The notes: generated by a model from the sequence alone, not told the origin. A stretch of DNA of 18,883 nucleotides from CAZTPJ01 sp964614515 (GCA_964614515.1 CAZTPJ010000069.1:1-18883), one strand, 5' to 3'. Positions 8,501 through 16,979 are shown, numbered from the stretch's first letter. Numbers and translations are program-made.

Positions 8501-8995
8501 CGCCGCGAACTGGAGCAGCAGCGATCGCTCACACTCCAGGGAATCGAGCGGATCACCTCGGTGCTCGTCCTGCCGCACCCGGCCCGCGAGGCCCCGGATG
8601 TGCGGAACCTGCGTTCGGACCCGGTGACCGAGGCGACCGCGATGCGCACGGTGATGGAGTATGAGACCGCGCAGGGCCGCCAGCCCTATGACGTGAGTGA
8701 GAAGAACCTGGGCTATGACATCACCAGCCTCGATCTGGCTTCGGGCGAGCTCCGCCTGATCGAGGTCAAGGGAATTGGCGGTGGTTCGGGGAGCATCCTG
8801 CTGACGCCCAACGAGCACCGCGTCGCCCAGGACCGGCGCGACTGTTACTGGCTGTACGTGGTGAAGAGCTGTGACATCAGACCGACCGTGATGCCCATCA
8901 AGGACCCCGCCCAGTTGCCCTGGGGCGAGATCGTGAAGGTGCAGCATTACGCCATCACACTTAGAGACCTTCCGGGCGCGGAGGCCAGCAGATGA
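5594..8995 (+). CDS. SNF2-family helicase with C-terminal DUF3883 domain
   Basis: A 1133-aa protein and first gene of the defence operon. SNF2/superfamily 2 motifs appear in order: Walker A as DAGAGKT (128-134), DEAH (227-230), TAT (261-263), then the C-terminal helicase lobe with LLIFTEFKDTLDYL, VATEAAGEGINLQ and RLEQRMGRIHRYGQ. Acidic coiled-coil-prone segments separate and follow the lobes (about 420-480 and 900-990). The C-terminus (about 1020-1115) is a DUF3883 domain: NLGYDITSLDL followed by LRLIEVKG, whose D...EVK arrangement resembles a PD-(D/E)XK nuclease core. Relatives include DrmD-type helicases of DISARM, but no other DISARM gene is here. It probably translocates on DNA and could also cut it. 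The ribosome binding site before ATG 5594 is weak. The stop overlaps the next gene (ATGA). Confidence 0.9.
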   Translation: MLEAPFQPGQTLIGPMFNEAVRVETVAPAGTGAWAVGVVGAQTERFRRVTLATADIASIRVLEEHRGLDGDGALLRLGVQAYSLGIAHEFDPYFGLSISRVDPLPHQLEAVYDYLLKLPSVRFLLADDAGAGKTIMAGLLIRELKLRGLLERILIVVPSNLAFQWQRELKEKFDEKFLVLKGGDIRDQFGVNQWLEQKQVITSLDLAKREEILPGLRQVHWDLVIVDEAHRMSWSPPARKTARYALGEMLRDTTDHMVLLTATPHKGDPTNFSLFLQLLDADVYADVKSIHEAMDRRRAPFYLRRTKEAMIHFPERQGDGTWVAKPIFTKRIPHTADFTIDGPEFDLYRDVTRFVKRQSAGAAQNEDDPRARAVAFLMALYQRRQASSARAVRCSLENRARRLEAGLKRAAELARIAPPDLPDPDELEEMEEGERERLEELLEAISLSANADQVQDEIRELRDLAANALAVEESGTEAKLSKLKAVLHEQGFFDHPDKRLLIFTEFKDTLDYLVEKLTEWGFRVGFIHGGMKPGSRDEPGTRLFTEQQFREAAIQVLVATEAAGEGINLQVCHILFNYDIPWNPNRLEQRMGRIHRYGQKKDCLIFNFVASNTIEGRVLQRLHEKLQEIRNALDDDAVFNVVGEVLPAAHVERVLRDYYAGRMGDADLEDRLLRNVDEGRFRAICRNALEGLASKKLNLAMLIERRARAQERRVVPETIARFLAESAPYAKLDLRAVGGLPHTFDPGRTPVALKNYERDADWRLPPLTAKYPRLSTDRETAEKSVLEWVTPGHPLFEAVRRHALRLAHEPFKQGACFHSLAHAAPARIDFYRARVVDGLGHVIHERLFAVELPSDGEPALREPSVLGDLTPAEHPPPEHPAIAAAAEATEWLHTNAFGPFLDEVRRDRAGEVERVEEHIELSLTELLHKVDQEIGKAAADVERGAQGAEGRLKQAEDRHVELMARRERRRRELEQQRSLTLQGIERITSVLVLPHPAREAPDVRNLRSDPVTEATAMRTVMEYETAQGRQPYDVSEKNLGYDITSLDLASGELRLIEVKGIGGGSGSILLTPNEHRVAQDRRDCYWLYVVKSCDIRPTVMPIKDPAQLPWGEIVKVQHYAITLRDLPGAEASR

Positions 8996-10038
8996 CCGAG
9001 CGGAAAAGTCTACTGGCATCCATCGCCGACACGATCGCGGACTACCGCGAAGGCGACCTTGACGCGCCTACGCCTGATCATGTTGATCGCTGGATTCGGC
9101 AGTTCGACTCCGACGTTCAGGTACCGCTCTTGCGCGAGTTCGGGCACATGCTCGGTGCCACGTATCTGTCGAAGAAGACGATGTCCGGCTTCTTCCGGGC
9201 ACAGATCCGTCACAAGAAGATCGCCGGCGCCGATCCCTGCGGTTTCTGGCGCAAGGCGCATCTTCTCGACATTCAGCAGAACGGGCATAGCCAATCGGAT
9301 ATTCGTTCCCTCTTCGCTGACGCGCTCAAGAAGGAGTGCGGCATCAAGTCACTCAACGAGTGCGGAACGGCCGAAGACGTCTTTGTCTATCTCGACGACG
9401 TCCTCTTCAGCGGGAGCCGGATCGGGAACGACCTGGACGAGTGGATAAAGACCGACGCGCCGGACCGAGGCGTTGTGCACATTCTTGTGATGGCCGCGTA
9501 CTGCTTCGGCGAATGGAAGTGCAGTGAGAGATTGGCCAAATCGGCGGCTGCCGCGAAAAAGAAGCTGACCTTCAAGGTATGGGCAGCGCTTCGTCTGGAG
9601 AATCGCCTGAGCCATCAGAAGCAGTCGGAGGTGCTTTGGCCTGCGGTCCTTCCCGACGATGCCATACTGAAGGCGTACATGGCCGAGGAGACGAAGTTCC
9701 CGTTCAAGCCGCGAACACCCGGCGGCGCGCCAGAGCACAAGTTGTTCTCGTCGGAGGAGGGGCGCCAGCTACTCGAGCGAGAGTTCCTGATGGCCGGCAT
9801 GCGGATCAGGTCGTTTTCGCAGAATCCAAGCCGGGCGCTCCGGCCGCTGGGATTCAGCCCGTTCGGCCTCGGCTTCGGCTCCACAATTGTCACGTACCGC
9901 AACTGCCCCAACAACTCGCCGCTCGCCTTGTGGTGGGGCGACCCCGCGGCGTCGAAGGGCCATCCGTTTTCGAAGTGGTATCCGCTGGTCCCACGCAAAA
10001 CCTATGAATCGGAGGACGGCTTCGATGACGTCTTCTGA
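8992..10038 (+). CDS. Phosphoribosyltransferase-like protein (PRTase-CE type)
   Basis: A 348-aa protein whose ATG overlaps the helicase stop by 4 bases, implying coupled translation. The central motif FVYLDDVLFSGSRIGNDL (D135-D136, S140-G141-S142) matches the PRPP-binding loop of type I phosphoribosyltransferases, normally DD followed by a small-residue loop. The C-terminal segment has FGLGFGSTIVTYRNCPNNSP and ALWWGD, as seen in the PRTase-CE group proposed to act in prokaryotic conflict systems. The substrate is unknown: a base, a nucleotide or DNA itself are options. Its place between helicase and methylase, in a tight operon, argues that it is a core component rather than a passenger. It could also act as a sensor that binds PRPP or nucleotides without catalysis. 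Confidence 0.8.
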   Translation: MTERKSLLASIADTIADYREGDLDAPTPDHVDRWIRQFDSDVQVPLLREFGHMLGATYLSKKTMSGFFRAQIRHKKIAGADPCGFWRKAHLLDIQQNGHSQSDIRSLFADALKKECGIKSLNECGTAEDVFVYLDDVLFSGSRIGNDLDEWIKTDAPDRGVVHILVMAAYCFGEWKCSERLAKSAAAAKKKLTFKVWAALRLENRLSHQKQSEVLWPAVLPDDAILKAYMAEETKFPFKPRTPGGAPEHKLFSSEEGRQLLEREFLMAGMRIRSFSQNPSRALRPLGFSPFGLGFGSTIVTYRNCPNNSPLALWWGDPAASKGHPFSKWYPLVPRKTYESEDGFDDVF

Positions 10039-13000
10039 TCAACGATCGCGGGATCGGACACGCACCTACGACCGGCGCACCAGCGTCGTGTTCTGCAAGA
10101 CGCAGGAGGCGTTCGGCGGCCTGTCCAACATGGCCGCGGGTTATCCGCTGGTGGTGAACGGCGTAGACATCCGCACGTCGGAGGCGCTCTATCAGGCATG
10201 TCGGTTCCCTCATCGGCCAGACGTACAGCGATTGATTCTTGCCGAACGCAGCCCGATGACCGCAAAGATGAAGGGCAAGCCGCACCGGCACGACACCAGG
10301 CCGGATTGGGATGCTGTTCGAGTCAGCATCATGCGGTGGTGCCTTCGCGTAAAGCTGGCACAGAACTGGCGTCAGTTTAGCGAACTGCTTCTGTCCACGG
10401 ATGAACGACCGATTGTCGAGGAATCTCGCAAGGACGACTATTGGGGGGCGAAAGTCGTCGACCCTGGCACCTTGGTCGGAATGAACGTACTCGGCCGGCT
10501 CCTGATGGAACTGCGCGAGGAAGTGAAGTCGGCACCAGCGGATCAACTGCAGCGCGTCGAACCGCCCAGGATTCCCGATTTCCAGTTGTACGGCCAGCCG
10601 ATCGGCGTCGTTGATCGGGACGGGGTGCGGGTGCGCGCATCGGACGTGTCTAGGCATCCACTTCTTGATGCTGCTGGCCCGAGCGAGACACCGCGGGCCA
10701 CGAACGCGGCAGTCTCAACGCATCCGCTTGTCACACCCGCGGCCGTGCCGGAATTGAAACCGACAATGAATCAGGGGAGCGATAGTGTGATTCCAAAGGA
10801 GTGCAAGCGACTTGCCGAAGTCGACTTCCCCATTGCCGTCGTGTCGAAGCACTCGGCACGGGAGAAGTCGATTCGGCATGGGCATCCGTCGACGCTGCAC
10901 CTGTGGTGGGCGCGGCGGCCCCTCGCGGCTTGCCGGGCGATGCTCATGGCGCTCCTCCTGCCCGATCCGGGCGATCCGCACTGCCCGGCGGGGTTTAAGC
11001 AGGCCGCTCGACGAATTCTGCTGGCTCACCCGATGCGGCCCACACGTTGGGACACGGAAGTCAAGACAGACGAAGGCCTGCGGCAAGTGTTGTTGGCTTT
11101 TGTCGGCGACCTAGCGGACTGGGATAATGCGGCCAATGCCCAATACCTGAAGGCCTCGAGGGAACTCGTCCGCGCCGCCTACGGCGACGAGACGCCACTG
11201 GTCGCCGACCCCTTTGCGGGCGGCGGGGCGATCCCGCTGGAGGCCTTGCGGTTGGGATGTGATGCCTTCGCGAGCGATCTCAATCCAGTCGCGTGCCTCA
11301 TCAATAAGGTGCTTCTGGAGGACATCCCACGCCAAGGCCCGGGTCTTGCGGAGGAGGTCCGTCGCGCGGGAGCAGAGATCAAGGCCGCGGCAGAGAAGGA
11401 GCTATCTCGCTTCTACCCGCCCGACCCCGATGGGGCGCGGCCAATCGCTTACCTCTGGGCCCGCACGGTCCGCTGTGAGCAGCCGAACTGTGGTTGCGAG
11501 ATACCTTTGGTGCGGTCGTTCTGGTTATGCAAGAAGCCCGCCAGACGTTTGGCCCTTAGATTAGCGGCGCAAAGGCTCGGCGATGGCGAGCCGACCCTGC
11601 ACTTCGAGATCTTCCGACCCAACAGCGACGCCGAGGTCCAATCGGGTACGGTCTCGAACTCGAAGGCCACATGTCCAGCCTGTAACAAGACGGTTAGCGG
11701 TGACCGTGTTCGGGCGCAGCTTTCAGAGCAAACTGGCGGTGGCGACGTCGTGTTTGACGTGAACGGACGACGGGTCGCGGGTGCACGATTGCTGGCGGTC
11801 GTTCTCCTCAGACCAGGTGCGACTGGGCGTCAGTATCGCTTGCCTACCGAGAGTGACTACGCGTGCGTTGCTTCGGCTGCCAGCGAGGTTCAGGGCGCGG
11901 CGTTCGGTCCGGCGCATTCCCTGAACGCGCGGCTAAACCCGGTTCGGCCGTCACCCAACGCGCGAGGTTTTTCAGCGGTTACTCGTTATGGGATGGCGAC
12001 CGTACGACAACTTTTCACCGCACGCCAGTTGCTGGCGCTGACTGTGATCAGCAAGTGCGTGAGCGCTCGCGAGGGCGCTCATCAGGTACTCCTGGCATTC
12101 GCGGTATCGAAACTGGCAGACCTGGCTTGCTCATTGTGTCGGTGGGAACCAATCGCTGAGTGCCCGCGACAGCTATTCACTCGGCATGCTGCCGCGATTG
12201 CCTGGGATTTCGCAGAAGGGGTGCCGATCGCGGATGCTAGTGGTGGCTTTTCGGTCTGCGTTGATAACGTGCTCGGCGGTCTCGCGTCTCTCGGCGCAAT
12301 ATCCCATTCGGGCACAGCGGTATTGGCGGATGCAACGCAAACCGGGCTCCCAGCCGATGGAGCCAGCGTGTGGTTTACTGACCCACCCTACTACGACGCC
12401 ATTCCATATGCGGATCTCTCTGATTTCTTCCTTGCGTGGCTGAAGCTGTGCATGCCACACAACCGGTTCCTTCAAGACCCATTTGATGCGTCGAACCTCG
12501 GGGCTCCCAAGCTGCGAGAGTGCGTGTGGAATCAGGCGTACGTGGTCAATGGGCGCCCGAAGGATGGGCGCTTCTTTGAAGCGACGGTGTCCTCGTGCTT
12601 CAGTGAAGCAAGGCGGTTTCTTCGTGAGGACGGCATTGGAGGCGTTGTCTTCGCCCACAGCACGACGGAGGGATGGGAGGCATTGCTATCCGGGCTGATC
12701 GCCGGAGGTTGGACGGTCAGCGGTTCGTGGCCGATCGCGACGGAGATGGGCTCCCGAATGCGGGCCAGAAACACAGCAGCCCTTGCGACGAGTATTCACC
12801 TCGTGTGCCGACCGCGTTCGGAGAACGCGCCTGTTGGTGATTGGAGTGAAGTGCTGCGCGAACTTCCACGGCGCGTGGCGGAGTGGATGGATCGCTTGCA
12901 GGCGGAGGGCGTGCGAGGTGCCGACCTGGTGTTCGCTTGCATTGGCCCTGCATTGGAGGTTTACAGCCGCTACAGCAAGGTAGTTGATCCACAGGAGCGA

Positions 13001-13810
13001 TCCATCCCCTTAGGCGGTGACGCGGAGGCCAAAGAGGCGCACCATCGCGGGTTTCTGGCCTATATCTGGGAGGTCGTAGGCAGGGCCGCCCTGAACCAGG
13101 TGTTGGGCACGGCGGAAGCGACGGCCCGAAACGGCGCGGCGGGAGCCCTCGAGGAGGATGCTCGGCTAACGGCGTTGTTCCTGTGGACGCTTCAGGCAAC
13201 GGCGCCCGCCGGGGACGGGGACGGAGCAACAGAGGAACGTGCCGACGAGGAGGGCACCGACGACGATGAAGCCCCGAGCGGCGGCAAAGTCAAGAAGGGG
13301 CTCTCGATGGTGTACGACGTCGCTCGACGCTTCGCCCAGCCGTTGGGCATTCACATGGAGGCGTGGGAGAAACGGATCATCGACACGGAAAAGGGCGTGG
13401 TGCGGCTGCTCCCGGTGCTGGAGAGGGCTGAACAGTTGTTCGGTGAGGACGGTGCTTCGGCGGTAGCGGACAAGCTGGAGACGGCTCGCGGCCGCGCCGA
13501 GGCGGCGCAGGGACTCTTGTTCACGATGCCTGAGGAGCCACCGAAGGTGCGGGGGCGGCGTGGCGCGAAGAAGGACGTCCCCGACGAGGCGCTCAAGTCG
13601 CGCCGCGAAGCAACGACGCTCGATCGCGTTCATGCTGCCATGCTCCTCCAGGCGAGTGGGCGCGCCAATGCGCTGCGGGCGCTGCTCCAGGCGGAAGTGG
13701 ATCGTGGGCCGGACTTCCTGCGGCTGGCCAACGCGCTGTATGCCCTGTATCCAGACAAGAGCGATGAGCAGCGGCTGTTGCAGGCCGTGTTGCTCGCAGT
13801 TCCGAGGTGA
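10025..13810 (+). CDS. NADAR domain fused to DUF1156 adenine-type DNA methyltransferase
   Basis: A 1261-aa fusion. ATG 10025 has GGAGG nine bases upstream and overlaps the PRTase gene by 14 bases. Residues about 20-165 form a NADAR domain (VVFCKTQEAFGGLSNM, SEALYQACRF, DDYWGAK); this family acts on N-glycosidic bonds of ribose compounds, including ADP-ribosylated guanine. After a proline-rich linker (about 170-255) comes DUF1156 (VSKHSAREKSIRHGH, LHLWWARRPLAACRA). The methylase follows: motif I DPFAGGG (394-400), a cysteine-rich zinc-ribbon-like insert with CEQPNCGC and CPAC, and catalytic DPPYYD near 785. An acidic stretch near 1070 and a helical C-terminus close the protein. Motif order I then IV and the DPPY box suggest N6-adenine methylation. 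An ATG at 10768 could give an unfused methylase, but has no strong ribosome binding site. Confidence 0.88.
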   Translation: MTSSDQRSRDRTRTYDRRTSVVFCKTQEAFGGLSNMAAGYPLVVNGVDIRTSEALYQACRFPHRPDVQRLILAERSPMTAKMKGKPHRHDTRPDWDAVRVSIMRWCLRVKLAQNWRQFSELLLSTDERPIVEESRKDDYWGAKVVDPGTLVGMNVLGRLLMELREEVKSAPADQLQRVEPPRIPDFQLYGQPIGVVDRDGVRVRASDVSRHPLLDAAGPSETPRATNAAVSTHPLVTPAAVPELKPTMNQGSDSVIPKECKRLAEVDFPIAVVSKHSAREKSIRHGHPSTLHLWWARRPLAACRAMLMALLLPDPGDPHCPAGFKQAARRILLAHPMRPTRWDTEVKTDEGLRQVLLAFVGDLADWDNAANAQYLKASRELVRAAYGDETPLVADPFAGGGAIPLEALRLGCDAFASDLNPVACLINKVLLEDIPRQGPGLAEEVRRAGAEIKAAAEKELSRFYPPDPDGARPIAYLWARTVRCEQPNCGCEIPLVRSFWLCKKPARRLALRLAAQRLGDGEPTLHFEIFRPNSDAEVQSGTVSNSKATCPACNKTVSGDRVRAQLSEQTGGGDVVFDVNGRRVAGARLLAVVLLRPGATGRQYRLPTESDYACVASAASEVQGAAFGPAHSLNARLNPVRPSPNARGFSAVTRYGMATVRQLFTARQLLALTVISKCVSAREGAHQVLLAFAVSKLADLACSLCRWEPIAECPRQLFTRHAAAIAWDFAEGVPIADASGGFSVCVDNVLGGLASLGAISHSGTAVLADATQTGLPADGASVWFTDPPYYDAIPYADLSDFFLAWLKLCMPHNRFLQDPFDASNLGAPKLRECVWNQAYVVNGRPKDGRFFEATVSSCFSEARRFLREDGIGGVVFAHSTTEGWEALLSGLIAGGWTVSGSWPIATEMGSRMRARNTAALATSIHLVCRPRSENAPVGDWSEVLRELPRRVAEWMDRLQAEGVRGADLVFACIGPALEVYSRYSKVVDPQERSIPLGGDAEAKEAHHRGFLAYIWEVVGRAALNQVLGTAEATARNGAAGALEEDARLTALFLWTLQATAPAGDGDGATEERADEEGTDDDEAPSGGKVKKGLSMVYDVARRFAQPLGIHMEAWEKRIIDTEKGVVRLLPVLERAEQLFGEDGASAVADKLETARGRAEAAQGLLFTMPEEPPKVRGRRGAKKDVPDEALKSRREATTLDRVHAAMLLQASGRANALRALLQAEVDRGPDFLRLANALYALYPDKSDEQRLLQAVLLAVPR

Positions 13811-13826
13811 GACGAAAGGACCTGCT

Positions 13827-16610
13827 ATGGCACTTGATGCGTGGTACAAAGTCGTCACTCCTCGGAAGGAGGTCCGTGAAGGCCGATCCTTCGATCCCAG
13901 CGAGTTCGCTATTGCCCTTGAACAGGTCGTGGCGGGCACCGCGCCCGAGGACTACCGCAAGCCGGAACTGTTCTTCTCGCGGACGTGCTGGACGCGGGCG
14001 TTGACGGAGCACGTCGGCATGGTTCTGCGGCGCCTGGCTGGCCAGACACAGAACACCGCGCCGGTGATGACGCTGATCACGCAGTTCGGCGGCGGCAAGA
14101 CGCACACGCTCACGACCCTCTATCACTTGGCGAAGCTCGGCCCTAAGGCCAAGCCGCTGACGGGCATTCAGGATCTGTGGACCGCAGCCCAGCTGGTCGA
14201 GGCGCCGGAGGCGGCGGTTGGCGTGTTCGTCGGCAACGCGTGGGACCCGGTCGAGGGGCGGGAGACCCCGTGGCTCGATCTGGCGTGGCAGATCGCTGGC
14301 AAGGCGGGGATCGAGGCCCTCGGCCCCGCGGCGAAAACAACGCCGCCCGGGACGGAGGCGTTGGGGCGGCTGTATGCGGCGGCGGGCAGGCCGGTGCTGA
14401 TCCTGTGCGACGAGGTGCTGAACTTCACAAACCGGCACCGCGCGATGGCGGAGCCGTTCCACGCGTTCATCCAGAACCTCACGGTCTCCATGACGGGCAC
14501 AGCCCGCGGGTCGGCGGTGATCAGTTTGCCGCGAAGCCAGGTCGAGATGACGGATTGGGATCTGGAATGGCAGGAGAAGATCACGAAAGTGGTCCGCCGC
14601 GTGGCCAAGGACCTGATCGCCAACGATGAGGGCGAGATCAGCGAGGTGATCCGCCGGCGTCTGTTCGATGACATTGGCTCCGCGAAGTCGCGCAGCGCAG
14701 TAGCCAAGGCCTACGCGGACTGGTGCTTTGACCGCCGCGCCCAGTTGCCGCCGGAGTGGACGGCGGTGGACACGACCAGCACGGAGAAGAAGGCCAAGGA
14801 ATACCTCCAGGGCCGATTCGAGGCGTGCTACCCGTTCCACCCGTCGACGCTGTCTGTGTTCCAGCGGAAGTGGCAGGCCCTGCCGCAGTTTCAGCAGACG
14901 CGCGGCACGCTCGCGATGCTGGCGCAATGGATCGCCTGGGCGTTCGGCGAGCACCATCGGCAGGCCCGCAATGAGCCCCTGATCACGATCGGGTCGGCCC
15001 CGCTGCATGAGCCGGGATTCCGCGCGGTGGTCCTCGGGCAGTTGGGAGAAGTGCGACTGAAGGCGGCGATCGAGACGGACATCGCCGGCGATCAGTCCCA
15101 CGCGAAGGTGCTTGACGCCGACGCGAAGGGTCCGCTGCGCGAGATCCACCGTCGCGTGGGCACCGCGATCCTGTTCGAGTCGTCGGGGGGCCAGCGCGAC
15201 AAGGTGGCGCATCTGCCTGAGCTGCGGTTTGCGCTCGGAGAGCCGGAGATCGAGACCACCTCGATCGACAACGCCGCGATCGCGCTGGAGCGTCGTGCGT
15301 TCTTCATCCAAAAGCTGGGGGCCGACGGCTTCAAGGTTTACCACAAGGCCAAGATCGACAAGGCGGTGCACGACCGCAGAGCGTCGCTCGATGATGAGAC
15401 CGACATCAAGCCGGTGATGCGGCAAATGGCGGAAGAGGAGTTCCGCCGCGGGGCGACACTTCCGCTCGTGCGTTACCCCGAAGACGATCCGATCCAGGAC
15501 TCGCCGCGGCTGACGCTTGTGCTCGTCGATCCCGTGCACGAGTGGAATGGAGGCGACCTTCGGGATCGAATCGCGGAGTGCACAAAGAACCGTGCGAAGT
15601 CGGCCCGACTCTATCCCGGTTCGCTGGTGTGGTGCGTCCGCAAGCCCGGGCGCGACTTCAGGGAAAAGGTCGAGCTGCTGCAGGCGTGGCGCCGCGTGCA
15701 GCGCGACGTGCGCGACGGCGTGCTCGGACCCGACTTCGAGAAGGCTGACCACCAGGAGATCGCGACAAAGGTGCGCGACGCGGAGGAGGCGGCCAAGGAC
15801 GAGGTGTGGGCGGGGTACCGGTTCGCGGTGCTCGCCGATGCGCAGGCATCGGGAGGGCTGAAGGTGATCGACCTCGGGGCGGGCCACTCCAGCGGGTCGG
15901 AGAGCTTGTGCGGGCGCATCATCGCGGCGCTCAAGGCGGAGGCGTTGCTGAACGAATCGGTCGGCGCGGGCTACATCGACCGGAACTGGCCCCCCGCGTT
16001 CAAGGACTCTGGAGCCTGGCCCCTCGCGAGCCTGCGCCAGAGCTTTCTGAATGGCGCGCTGACGCGGCTGATGGACCCTGACAAGGTGCTCAAAGAGAAG
16101 ATCGTCGAGTTCGTCCGCAACGGCGACTTCGGCTTGGCATCGGGTCCAAAGGGCGACAGCACCTATGAGCGGCTGTGGTTCCAGGAGCCGATCACGCCGG
16201 ACGAGGTCGCCTTTGAGCCGGGCGTGCTGCTCCTGAAGAAGCAGAAGGCGGCTGCGCTCAAAAAGGCGCCGGGAGCTTCGGAGCCCGGCGAGCCGATCGT
16301 CACGCCGGCGCCGACGCAGCCGAGCCCCAATGGCACGGCCCCGCCGACCGCCACCCCACCGGAGCGGCCATCGTCGCCATCGCTGACGCGTATGCGGATC
16401 AGCGGGACGGTGCCCGCGGAGCAGTGGAACAGGATGGGAACGAAGATTCTCCCGAAGCTGCGGTCCGGGAAGGACCTTCGGATCGATGTGTCGTTCTCGA
16501 TCGATGTCGATACCAAGGCCGTGGGGGAGATGCAATCCGACCTGGGCCAGGTGTTTGAAGACTTGGGACTCGGCAGTGCGATTCGCATCGATGTTTCGGA
16601 CGGAGGATGA
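13827..16610 (+). CDS. DUF499 family ATPase
   Basis: A 927-aa protein; ATG 13827 has AAAGGA six bases upstream and follows the methylase stop by 16 bases. The N-terminus (ALDAWYKVVTPRKEVREG) is typical of DUF499. The P-loop is QFGGGKTHTL (G88-K91-T92), lacking the usual first glycine of Walker A, as I recall for the family. Walker B is LILCDEVLNF (D195-E196), followed by VISLPRSQVEM, a likely sensor strand. After a long helical body comes a proline-rich linker (about 818-855), then a C-terminal domain with MRISGTVPAEQWNR and LRIDVSFSIDVD. DUF499 proteins are large STAND/AAA-like ATPases regularly encoded with DUF1156 methylases and helicases in defence islands; they probably power or gate the complex. 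The substrate is unknown. Confidence 0.9.
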   Translation: MALDAWYKVVTPRKEVREGRSFDPSEFAIALEQVVAGTAPEDYRKPELFFSRTCWTRALTEHVGMVLRRLAGQTQNTAPVMTLITQFGGGKTHTLTTLYHLAKLGPKAKPLTGIQDLWTAAQLVEAPEAAVGVFVGNAWDPVEGRETPWLDLAWQIAGKAGIEALGPAAKTTPPGTEALGRLYAAAGRPVLILCDEVLNFTNRHRAMAEPFHAFIQNLTVSMTGTARGSAVISLPRSQVEMTDWDLEWQEKITKVVRRVAKDLIANDEGEISEVIRRRLFDDIGSAKSRSAVAKAYADWCFDRRAQLPPEWTAVDTTSTEKKAKEYLQGRFEACYPFHPSTLSVFQRKWQALPQFQQTRGTLAMLAQWIAWAFGEHHRQARNEPLITIGSAPLHEPGFRAVVLGQLGEVRLKAAIETDIAGDQSHAKVLDADAKGPLREIHRRVGTAILFESSGGQRDKVAHLPELRFALGEPEIETTSIDNAAIALERRAFFIQKLGADGFKVYHKAKIDKAVHDRRASLDDETDIKPVMRQMAEEEFRRGATLPLVRYPEDDPIQDSPRLTLVLVDPVHEWNGGDLRDRIAECTKNRAKSARLYPGSLVWCVRKPGRDFREKVELLQAWRRVQRDVRDGVLGPDFEKADHQEIATKVRDAEEAAKDEVWAGYRFAVLADAQASGGLKVIDLGAGHSSGSESLCGRIIAALKAEALLNESVGAGYIDRNWPPAFKDSGAWPLASLRQSFLNGALTRLMDPDKVLKEKIVEFVRNGDFGLASGPKGDSTYERLWFQEPITPDEVAFEPGVLLLKKQKAAALKKAPGASEPGEPIVTPAPTQPSPNGTAPPTATPPERPSSPSLTRMRISGTVPAEQWNRMGTKILPKLRSGKDLRIDVSFSIDVDTKAVGEMQSDLGQVFEDLGLGSAIRIDVSDGG

Positions 16611-16613
16611 CCG

Positions 16614-16979
16614 ATGAATGCCTCGCAGAAATCATTCGGGAAGTACCTCCGCGAGAAGCGGATTGCCAAGGACTACAGCCTGCGCGGCTTCGCTGAGCTG
16701 CTGGGAGTCAGTCCGACGTACCTGTCGCATGTTGAGCAGGGCAAGGTGGATTCACCGCCGACCGCGAAGCTTGTGCGGCGCGCCGCCGAGCTGCTCGGCG
16801 AGAGCCCTGACGAGCTGATCGCGATGGCCGGGCGTGTCCCCGAGGATCTGCCCAAGATCATTCAAAGCGAGCCCGAGGCGATGCCCGAGTTGCTCCGCGC
16901 TGCGAAGGGGCTTACTGCTGACAAGTTGAAGAAGCTCGCGGAAGAGGCCAAGCGACTTCAGGAAGGGGGCGAAGCCTGA
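16614..16979 (+). CDS. XRE-family transcriptional regulator
   Basis: A 121-aa protein three bases after the ATPase stop, with GGAGG at 16602-16606. The N-terminal two thirds is a Cro/CI-type helix-turn-helix (about 8-68): FGKYLREKRIAKDYSLRGFA, LLGVSPTYLSHVEQGK and LVRRAAELLG. The C-terminal tail (EPEAMPELLRAAKGLTADKL) resembles the short regulatory tails of ImmR/DdrO-like repressors that are cleaved by a partner peptidase. The next gene encodes such a peptidase, overlapping by one base. It is the best candidate to bind the 19-bp element found before all three cargo transcription units. Being inside one of them, it would regulate its own operon. Binding is inferred from context. Confidence 0.88.
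   Translation: MNASQKSFGKYLREKRIAKDYSLRGFAELLGVSPTYLSHVEQGKVDSPPTAKLVRRAAELLGESPDELIAMAGRVPEDLPKIIQSEPEAMPELLRAAKGLTADKLKKLAEEAKRLQEGGEA

Noticed and set aside
11863..12159. Alternative plus-strand frame inside the methylase, suggesting a possible frameshift
   Set aside because: The main frame keeps family motifs across the stretch (RPSPNARGFSAVTRYGM, SLCRW and DFAEGVPIADASGGF), so the methylase is continuous and the other frame is a shadow.
13593..16535. Very long open frame (980 aa) on the minus strand opposite the DUF499 gene
   Set aside because: It mirrors a GC-rich coding strand, has no recognisable domain, and is rich in Arg, Leu, Asp and His as such shadows are. The plus-strand protein is a clear DUF499 ATPase.
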